From Klebsiella ornithinolytica NBRC 105727 = ATCC 31898 (GTDB lineage Bacteria; Pseudomonadota; Gammaproteobacteria; Enterobacterales; Enterobacteriaceae), in contig NZ_BCYR01000004.1 in NCBI RefSeq assembly GCF_001598295.1, forward strand, positions 186,001 through 250,000: 64,000 nt of DNA. The letters are read 5' to 3'. Below the pieces are notes generated by a model. It made no database searches and was not told the origin of the DNA. It worked only from the letters and a program-made list of their open reading frames with translations. The position numbers were made by a program, and so were the translations under genes. Positions 57,960-64,000 of the stretch are shown here, piece after piece (within the stretch, counting starts at the first letter, position 1; each line of letters opens with the position of its first letter).

Positions 57960-59111
57960 ATGCCCACCGCTCGTCACCTGCTTGTTGCTTCACTTTCTCT
58001 GCTGGCTGCCACCGCCTCCGCGCAAACGCATTATGCCTGGGTCGGTACCTACAACCCGAATGGCGAAGGCCTCTACCGGTTTACCGTCGACGGTAAAACC
58101 GGCGCGCTGCGCGATAAGGCCCTGGTCAGCTCGCTGCCGAACGTGGCCCAGCTCACCGTATCGCATGATGGTAAAACCCTGTATGCCGCCAGCGAAGTGG
58201 AAAAAGGGGGGGTACAGGCGTGGCGGATTGAAGCCAACGGTGAGCTAACCGCTCTCAATCAGGTCTCTTCGGTGGGGGCCGGGCCGGTCTATCTGTCGCT
58301 GACACCGGACGGTCGTCATCTGCTGGTGGCAAACTATGTCAGCGGAACGGTGGCGGTGCTGCCGATCAAAGACGATGGCAGCCTCGGCGAGGCGGTTGAT
58401 AGCCATCAGGATCAGGGCCCTGCCGGCGCAGAACGGCCGGCTGCGGCCGCCGAGGGGAGCTTTGCTATCAGCGATCATAACGGTCCCCATGCCCATATGA
58501 TCGCCGCCGATCCGAGCGGGAAATATGTTTATTCTACCGATCTGGGGCTGGATCGGATCTATCAGTACCGGCTGGACAACGGCAGCGGCAAGCTCACGCC
58601 GAACGATCCGCCGTTTATCGCCGCCTCTTCTGCCGGCGCCGGACCGCGGCATTTTGTCTTTACGCCGGAAGGGGATGGTCTGTGGCTGATTAATGAAGAA
58701 TCCTCGACGCTGACGTTCTATCATCTTGATAAGAAAAGTGGGCTGTTGCGCGAGGGCAAAACGGTCTCCGCGTTACCGCAAGCGTATAAAGGCACCAGTT
58801 TCGCGGCGGGGCTGGCGCTGAGCGCCGACGGAAAACAGCTGTATGTCGCCAACCGTTTACATAACAGCATTGCGCACTTTAGCGTGATGGCCGACGGCAG
58901 CCTGAGTCATCAGGAAGATATCTGGACCCGCGGCGACTACCCCCGCACGCTGACGCTGGATAATCAGGGGCAGTGGCTGTACGTCATGAACCAGCGTAGC
59001 GATAATATTACCCGTTTTAGCGTGGCGCCTCAGAGCGGTAAGCTGACCTTTGCCCCGGACTACACCCCGGTAGGCAGCCCATCACAGATGGTGATATCCG
59101 CTCAACCTTGA
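57960..59111 (+). CDS. Exported lactonase-family seven-bladed beta-propeller protein
   Basis: 383 residues. A Sec signal peptide (MPTARHLLVASLSLLAATASA, cleavage before QTHY) is followed by a YbhE/Pgl-type propeller (YAWVGTYNPNGEGLYRFTVD, PHAHMIAADPSGKYVYSTDLGLDRIYQYRLD, AGPRHFVFTPEG, GDYPRTLTLDNQGQWLYVMNQRSDNI). Pgl of E. coli is cytosolic 6-phosphogluconolactonase; this one is periplasmic and cannot act on phosphorylated internal sugars. It may open a sugar lactone before uptake. The start is the ATG at 57960, with AAGGAG ahead; the frame runs 25 codons up without support. Confidence 0.85.
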   Translation: MPTARHLLVASLSLLAATASAQTHYAWVGTYNPNGEGLYRFTVDGKTGALRDKALVSSLPNVAQLTVSHDGKTLYAASEVEKGGVQAWRIEANGELTALNQVSSVGAGPVYLSLTPDGRHLLVANYVSGTVAVLPIKDDGSLGEAVDSHQDQGPAGAERPAAAAEGSFAISDHNGPHAHMIAADPSGKYVYSTDLGLDRIYQYRLDNGSGKLTPNDPPFIAASSAGAGPRHFVFTPEGDGLWLINEESSTLTFYHLDKKSGLLREGKTVSALPQAYKGTSFAAGLALSADGKQLYVANRLHNSIAHFSVMADGSLSHQEDIWTRGDYPRTLTLDNQGQWLYVMNQRSDNITRFSVAPQSGKLTFAPDYTPVGSPSQMVISAQP

Positions 59112-59133
59112 GCCGTAAGATGAAGGAACTGAC

Positions 59134-61044
59134 ATGCGATTTCCCAACCAACGTTTAGCGCAACTGTTTACTTTGCTGCAAAACGAAACGCTGCCGCAGG
59201 ATGAGCTGGCGCAGCGGCTGTCGGTTTCTACTCGTACCGTGCGCGCCGACATTACCGCGCTTAACGCGTTGTTAGTGGAGTATGGCGCGCAATTCATACT
59301 CACTCGCGGCAGCGGCTATCAGTTGAAAATCGACGACTCGGCCCGCTACCAGACTCTGCAAGAGCATGCGCCGAAGCCGCAGCAGATTCCGCGTACGGCG
59401 GCGGATCGCATCAACTTTCTGCTGGTGCGCTTTTTGACCTCTGCGTTCTCCATTAAGCTCGAAGATCTGGCGGACGAGTGGTTTGTCAGCCGGGCGACGT
59501 TACAAAGCGATATGGCCGAAGTGCGCGAGCGCTTTCAGCGCTACCAGCTGACTCTCGAGACCCGCCCACGGCACGGTATGAGGCTGTTTGGCAGCGAAGT
59601 ATCGATTCGCGCCTGCCTGACCGATCTGTTATGGCAACAGGCGCAGCAGGGGGGGATAAACCCGCTGATCGATGAGGAAGCGCTGAATTCGGATGTGCAG
59701 GAGCAGCTTGGGGACATGCTGCAGGAGATCCTGACCCGGCACCACGTGCGCCTCACCGATGAAGGCGAGCGCTTTATCCGGATGTACAGCGCAGTGACGG
59801 TGCGTCGCGTCAGCCAGGGTTATCCGCTGGCGGAATTCAGCGCGGAGGATGTCGCGCAAAACGTGCGGGATGCCGCGCGGGATCTGGCTGCGGTGCTGCA
59901 GCAGCTGGCGGGAAAGGCCCTCTCTCCGGCAGAGGAAGCGTGGCTGTGCGTACATCTTGCCGCCCGTCAGGTTCAGGACATCGATCCGGGTACCATCAGC
60001 GCCGACGATGGCGAAGCGCTGGTAAACTACATTCTGCGCTACATCAACAGCCAGTATAACTACAACCTGCTGGACGACACTCAGCTACATGCCGATCTGC
60101 TGACCCACGTTAAGACCATGATCACCCGGGTCCGCTACCAGATCATGATCCCCAATCCTCTGCTCGATAATATTAAGCAGCACTACCCGATGGCGTGGGA
60201 CATGACTCTCGCTGCGGTGACCAGCTGGGGGAAATACACGCCCTATGTCATCAGTGAAAACGAGATTGGTTTCCTGGTATTGCATATTGGCGTCGGACTG
60301 GAACGTCATTACAACATTGGCTATCAGCGGCAGCCGCGGGTGCTGTTGGTATGCGATACCAGCAATGCGATGGTGCGGATGATCGAAGCCATTTTGCAGC
60401 GTAAATATCCGCAGTTAGAAATCGCCGCCACCCTGTCGCAGCGGGAGTATGAACAGCTGGCGGCGGTCGCTGAAGATTTTGTCATCTCGACCGTGCGGAT
60501 TGGTGAAAAAGACAAGCCGGTGGTGACCATTGCGCCATTTCCGACCGATTATCAGCTGGATCAAATCGGCAAGCTGGTGCTGGTGGACAGGACCCGTCCG
60601 TGGGTGCTGAATAAATATTTCGATGCGGCCCATTTCCAGGTGATCGATGCGCCGATCGATCGGCAGACGCTGTTTGCCGGGCTGTGCCAGCAGCTGCAGC
60701 AGGAAGGATTTGTCGATGCCGGGTTCCATGACTCGGTGGTCGAACGCGAGGCCATCGTCAGCACCATGCTGGGCGACGGTATTGCGCTGCCTCACGCCCT
60801 TGGCCTGCTGGCGCAAAAAACCGTGGTCTATACCGTCATTGCGCCGAATGGTATCGCCTGGGGTGATGAAACGGCCCATATCATCTTCCTGCTGGCGATC
60901 AGCAAAAGCGAGTATGAAGAGGCGATGGCGATCTACGATATTTTTGTCACTTTCCTGCGCGAGCGCGCGATGGCCCGGCTGGCCGAGACACGCAGTTTCG
61001 ATGAGTTCAAAGCGGTGGCGGTGGAGTGCGTCAGCCGTTTTTGA
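59134..61044 (+). CDS. PRD/EIIB/EIIA transcriptional regulator (BglG/LicR/MtlR type)
   Basis: 636 residues. HTH_11 winged helix (about 5-60; LAQRLSVSTRTVRADITALNALL), Mga-like HTH (about 93-155), PRD1 (about 185-285, His274), PRD2 (about 292-395; His319, His325, His384), an EIIB-gat-like domain (about 400-490, Cys407 in LLVCDTSNA) and a C-terminal EIIA-Fru/Mtl domain (about 500-636, His554 in GIALPHA). This order is that of DNA-binding activators such as MtlR and LicR, not RNA antiterminators (no CAT domain). It is last in the operon and ends 6 bp from convergent nrdG. Confidence 0.88.
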   Translation: MRFPNQRLAQLFTLLQNETLPQDELAQRLSVSTRTVRADITALNALLVEYGAQFILTRGSGYQLKIDDSARYQTLQEHAPKPQQIPRTAADRINFLLVRFLTSAFSIKLEDLADEWFVSRATLQSDMAEVRERFQRYQLTLETRPRHGMRLFGSEVSIRACLTDLLWQQAQQGGINPLIDEEALNSDVQEQLGDMLQEILTRHHVRLTDEGERFIRMYSAVTVRRVSQGYPLAEFSAEDVAQNVRDAARDLAAVLQQLAGKALSPAEEAWLCVHLAARQVQDIDPGTISADDGEALVNYILRYINSQYNYNLLDDTQLHADLLTHVKTMITRVRYQIMIPNPLLDNIKQHYPMAWDMTLAAVTSWGKYTPYVISENEIGFLVLHIGVGLERHYNIGYQRQPRVLLVCDTSNAMVRMIEAILQRKYPQLEIAATLSQREYEQLAAVAEDFVISTVRIGEKDKPVVTIAPFPTDYQLDQIGKLVLVDRTRPWVLNKYFDAAHFQVIDAPIDRQTLFAGLCQQLQQEGFVDAGFHDSVVEREAIVSTMLGDGIALPHALGLLAQKTVVYTVIAPNGIAWGDETAHIIFLLAISKSEYEEAMAIYDIFVTFLRERAMARLAETRSFDEFKAVAVECVSRF

Positions 61045-61050
61045 ACGTCA

Positions 61051-61515
61051 CTATCTCAAGCGGTGGACGACCTGATTGCTGCTGCCGCGCCAGATCAGCG
61101 CCGGATCTTTTAAATCTTCGACAAACTTGCCGTCGACCAGTACGTTAATCAGATCAACCACTTCCCGCTGCGCGTCGTTCAGCTCGTCGAGCTTATAACC
61201 GGTCCAGACCCAGATATCCTTGCCGGGGCATTCGGCGAGGATGCGGCGCACCAGCGCGAGGATCTCCGGCACGTTCTGCGGATGCAGGGGATCGCCGCCG
61301 GAAAGGGAGATCCCCTGGCGTTTGATCCGCGTGTCGTTGAGGTCGGCGATGATACGGTCGGCCATCTCGGTCGTGAACGGCAACCCGGAGTTGAGTCGCC
61401 AGGTGCTCTTGTTATAACAGCCGGGGCATTCGTGGACGCAGCCGGAGACGAACAGGGTGCAGCGAGTGCCGGGGCCGTTGACGATGTCGACAGGGTAATA
61501 CTGATGGTAATTCAT
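61051..61515 (-). CDS. nrdG: NrdG, anaerobic ribonucleotide reductase activase
   Basis: 154 residues, as in E. coli. Radical SAM protein with the CX3CX2C cluster motif Cys26/Cys30/Cys33 (SGCVHECPGCYNKS) and the SGGDPLHPQN SAM-binding block. It makes the glycyl radical on NrdD. On the same strand as nrdD and 252 bp downstream of it. Confidence 0.97.
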   Translation of the reverse strand: MNYHQYYPVDIVNGPGTRCTLFVSGCVHECPGCYNKSTWRLNSGLPFTTEMADRIIADLNDTRIKRQGISLSGGDPLHPQNVPEILALVRRILAECPGKDIWVWTGYKLDELNDAQREVVDLINVLVDGKFVEDLKDPALIWRGSSNQVVHRLR

Positions 61516-61540
61516 TGTTTCCTCTTCTCATTTGACGCTG

Positions 61541-61632
61541 CAGCGGCGTTGGCTGCGCTCGCTCGCCCGGGTCACTTACTACAGTAAGCTCCCCGGGACT
61601 GACTCGTTTGCCGCCTTGCTACAACGCCAACT
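61541..61632. repeat. About 90 bp imperfect palindrome between nrdD and nrdG
   Basis: Outer arms GGCGTT (61545-61550) and AACGCC (61623-61628); inner arms CCCGGG-TCACTTACT and AGTAAGCT-CCCCGGG around 61566-61597; the parts between are also partly complementary (GCTCGCTCG versus CGAGTCAG). Looks like a family of enterobacterial intergenic repeats longer than REP. Confidence 0.6.
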
Positions 61633-61660
61633 GATTTGAGGAAACCTACGCTGGTGCGTT

Positions 61661-61753
61661 GTAGCCCGGATAAGCCGCTGGCGGCGCCTCCGGGGGGACG
61701 ATGGTGAGATTAGCGTTGTAGCCCGGACAGGCCGCTGGCGTCGCTATCCGGGA
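61661..61753. repeat. Two REP units in direct orientation
   Basis: GTAGCCCGGATAAGCCGCTGGCGGCGCC..CCGGGG from 61661 and GTAGCCCGGACAGGCCGCTGGC..ATCCGGGA from 61718. Adjacent to the nrdD stop. Confidence 0.85.
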
Positions 61754-61767
61754 TGACGGTGGCGAAA

Positions 61768-63903
61768 TTAGCCGATCTGCCCGTTACCCAAATGCTTAAC
61801 GCGGCGTTTAACTTCTTCCTGCTTGCCGGCGTTGAACGGACGGGCGTCCGGGCTGCCGAGATAGCCGCAGACCCGTCGGGTGACCGACACCCGGGCGGCA
61901 TCGTGGTTGCCACATTTCGGGCAGGTAAAGCCTTTACTGGTACATTCGAACTCGCCGGTAAAGCCGCACTCATAGCACTCATCGATCGGCGTGTTGGTAC
62001 CGTAATAGGGGACATGCTGGTAGCTGTAATCCCAGACATCTTCCAGCGCTTTCAGGTTGTGCTGGATATTCGGGTATTCGCCGTAGCAAATGAAGCCCCC
62101 GTTGGCCAGCGGCGGATACGGCGCTTCGAAGTCGATCTTGTCGTACGGGTTAACCTTTTTCTCGACATCGAGGTGGAAGCTGTTGGTGTAGTAGCCCTTA
62201 TCGGTCACCCCCTCAATGACGCCGAATTCGGCAGTATCAAGACGGCAGAAGCGATCGCAGAGGTTTTCGCTCGGCGTGCTGTACAGGCTGAAGCCGTAGC
62301 CGGTCTCTTCTTTCCAGCGGTCGACGGCGTCACGCAGACGTCGGACGATGGCGACGCCTTTTTCACGCAGCGCGTCGCTATCGTACATATGCTGGTTGCC
62401 AGACAGCGCGTTGATGGTTTCGTGGATACCGATATAGCCCAGCGAAATAGAGGCGCGACCGTTTTTAAAGATCTCTGATACATCGTCGTCGGCCTTCAGG
62501 CGTACGCCGCAGGCGCCTTCCATGTACAGGATCGGTGCCACGCGCGCTTTCACTCCTTCCAGGCGGGCAATGCGCGTCATCAGCGCTTTGTAAGCCAGCT
62601 CCAGACGGTTATCCAGCAGCTTCCAGAATGTCGCTTCATCACCTTTCGCTTCCAGCGCAATGCGCGGCAGGTTGAGGCTGATCACGCCGATATTGTTGCG
62701 GCCGTCGTGGATCTGCTCGCCGTTTTCTTCATAGACGCCGAGGAAGCTGCGACAGCCCATTGGCGTTTTAAACGAACCGGTGACTTTCACCACCTGATCG
62801 TAGTTGAGAATGTCCGGGTACATGCGCTTGCTCGCGCACTCCAGCGCCAGCTGCTTGATGTCATAGTTCGCGTCGCCGAACTTGTGGTTCAGGCCGTCGC
62901 GAATGGCGAACACCAGTTTCGGGAATACCGCAGTTTTGCGGTTTTTGCCCAGGCCGGCGATGCGGTTACGCAGGATAGACTGTTGAATCAGGCGGGATTC
63001 CCAGCTGGTGCCGAGACCAAAGCCAAAGGTGACGAACGGCGTCTGCCCGTTGGCGGTATGCAGAGTATTGACTTCGTATTCCAGCGACTGGAAGGCGTCG
63101 TAGCACTCTTTCTCGGTACGCGAGCGGGCATAGCCTTCCGCATCAGGGATCTGCCACTCTTCGGCAATTTTACGGTGCTTGTTGAAGCTTTCTTTGACGA
63201 ACGGCGCCAGCACTTCATCGATGCGGTTAATGGTGGTGCCGCCATAAATGTGGCTGGCGACCTGGGCGATAATCTGCGCCGTTACCGCCGTGGCGGTGGA
63301 GATCGATTTCGGTGGTTCAATCTCCGCGTTGCCCATTTTAAACCCGTGCGTCAGCATCCCTTTCAGATCGATCAGCATGCAGTTGAACATCGGGAAGAAC
63401 GGCGAATAGTCGAGATCGTGGTAGTGAATCTCACCGCGCTCGTGGGCAAGCACCACATCGCGCGGCAGCAGATGCTGGCGGGCGTAATGTTTGGCGACGA
63501 TACCGGCCAGCAGGTCGCGCTGGGTCGGGATGACTTTACTGTCTTTGTTGGCATTTTCGTTAAGCAGGGACGAGTTGGTTTGCTCAACCAGACCGCGAAT
63601 TTCCTGGTTCAGGCGGCCGCGTTTTTCACGCTCGATATCGCGGTCGTGGCGATATTCGATATAGGCCCGGGCCAGCTGTTTCCACGGCCCTGACATCAGC
63701 TGGTTCTCAACGGCAGTCTGAATCTCGTTGATATCAACCTGGCTACGGTCCTGCATTTGCTGGCTAACGACTTCTGCGACGGTGGCGCAATAGTCTGCGT
63801 CATCGACTCCCGCTGCTTTAGCTGCACGCAGAATTGCTTCTTTAATGCGCTCAGATTTGAACGGCACTTTACAGCCATCACGTTTCATCACATGCGGTGT
63901 CAT
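61768..63903 (-). CDS. nrdD: NrdD, anaerobic ribonucleoside-triphosphate reductase
   Basis: 711 residues (E. coli 712). N-terminal ATP-cone (MTPHVMKRDGCKVPFKSERIKEAILRAAK), large glycyl-radical barrel, zinc site of four Cys (DECYECGF .. FTCPKCGNHD) and the glycyl radical loop RRVCGYLGSPDARPF, radical Gly at about 680. It reduces NTPs with formate as donor without oxygen. The ATG at 63903 is used, with GGAG five bases ahead; an in-frame GTG two codons earlier is unlikely. Confidence 0.97.
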   Translation of the reverse strand: MTPHVMKRDGCKVPFKSERIKEAILRAAKAAGVDDADYCATVAEVVSQQMQDRSQVDINEIQTAVENQLMSGPWKQLARAYIEYRHDRDIEREKRGRLNQEIRGLVEQTNSSLLNENANKDSKVIPTQRDLLAGIVAKHYARQHLLPRDVVLAHERGEIHYHDLDYSPFFPMFNCMLIDLKGMLTHGFKMGNAEIEPPKSISTATAVTAQIIAQVASHIYGGTTINRIDEVLAPFVKESFNKHRKIAEEWQIPDAEGYARSRTEKECYDAFQSLEYEVNTLHTANGQTPFVTFGFGLGTSWESRLIQQSILRNRIAGLGKNRKTAVFPKLVFAIRDGLNHKFGDANYDIKQLALECASKRMYPDILNYDQVVKVTGSFKTPMGCRSFLGVYEENGEQIHDGRNNIGVISLNLPRIALEAKGDEATFWKLLDNRLELAYKALMTRIARLEGVKARVAPILYMEGACGVRLKADDDVSEIFKNGRASISLGYIGIHETINALSGNQHMYDSDALREKGVAIVRRLRDAVDRWKEETGYGFSLYSTPSENLCDRFCRLDTAEFGVIEGVTDKGYYTNSFHLDVEKKVNPYDKIDFEAPYPPLANGGFICYGEYPNIQHNLKALEDVWDYSYQHVPYYGTNTPIDECYECGFTGEFECTSKGFTCPKCGNHDAARVSVTRRVCGYLGSPDARPFNAGKQEEVKRRVKHLGNGQIG

Positions 63904-63929
63904 GATCACTCCATACTTTATAAAACAGG

Positions 63930-63938
63930 TTATCCACA
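63930..63938 (+). promoter_or_regulatory. Perfect DnaA box in the nrdD promoter region
   Basis: TTATCCACA, the strongest DnaA-binding 9-mer, 27 bp upstream of the nrdD ATG. DnaA regulates aerobic nrdAB in E. coli; a role here is inference. Confidence 0.5.
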
Positions 63939-64000
63939 GAGGCGGAAGTATCGCCGGCGTCGCGGGGGCTTTAGCTGCCGCCGTTTAGCGTCGGTTCCGG

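Noticed and set aside
59134-61044. RNA antiterminator with a RAT hairpin in the leader
   Set aside because: Despite BglG-family naming, the N-terminus is HTH_11 plus Mga-like HTH and not a CAT RNA-binding domain, and I found no terminator overlapping a RAT-like stem in 52331-52399.
62707-63693. 328-codon open frame antisense to nrdD
   Set aside because: Lies entirely within nrdD on the other strand, no family resemblance.

Overview
The window is chromosomal DNA from an enteric bacterium. Gene order follows the Escherichia coli rlmB-to-nrdD segment almost gene for gene, the proteins are close to their E. coli counterparts, and the coding DNA is visibly GC-rich. REP-type palindromes occur between genes. 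The extra loci (a glycoside hydrolase family 42 (GH42) beta-galactosidase locus and a DUF4310/4311/4312 operon) and the base composition suggest Klebsiella, Raoultella or a near relative rather than Escherichia. The genus is an inference. I saw no rRNA, tRNA, prophage, insertion sequence or CRISPR array.

Layout, left to right. 1-6 kb: 3' end of rlmB, a metabolite:H+ symporter, aidB, two small DUF1471 proteins (yjfN, bsmA) and yjfP. 5.2-12.4 kb: the complete L-ascorbate regulon (ulaR, ulaG, ulaABCDEF) and yjfY. 12.7-14.3 kb: ribosomal operon rpsF-priB-rpsR-rplI with its S6:S18 leader. 14.4-26 kb: ytfB, fklB, cycA, ytfE with an NsrR site, ytfF, an AraC-type regulator, qorB/ytfH, cpdB, cysQ, ytfJ and ytfK. 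26-30.3 kb: an accessory sugar locus (AraC-like regulator, GH42 enzyme, LacY-type permease). 30.4-39.7 kb: paeA (ytfL), msrA, tamA-tamB, ytfP, a block of 101-111 bp repeats, and ppa. 40-45.8 kb: the galactofuranose ABC transporter ytfQRT-yjfF, then fbp. 45.9-52.1 kb: mpl, a GNAT acetyltransferase, an exported DUF4432 protein, darP, pmbA and cybC. 61-64 kb: nrdG and nrdD, the anaerobic ribonucleotide reductase.

The most interesting region is 52.1-61.0 kb, inserted between cybC and nrdG. It is a ten-gene, one-direction operon: stand-alone PRD protein, SFCGS glycine-rich protein, DUF4312, DUF4311 and DUF4310 membrane proteins, amidohydrolase/deacetylase, DgaE-like PLP ammonia-lyase, DgaF-like KDGP aldolase, exported lactonase, and a PRD/EIIB/EIIA-type regulator. 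The enzymes point to breakdown of an N-acylated amino-sugar acid to pyruvate and a triose phosphate. The three to four DUF proteins have no recognised transporter family and may be a new uptake system, perhaps related to the phosphotransferase system (PTS). Upstream lie two good CRP-type sites and a perfect 20 bp palindrome, as expected for a carbon-source operon.

Much of the window concerns carbon acquisition: ascorbate by a PTS, galactofuranose by an ABC transporter, galactosides by a LacY-type symporter, D-alanine/D-serine/glycine by CycA, extracellular nucleotides by CpdB, and an unknown sugar acid by the DUF operon.
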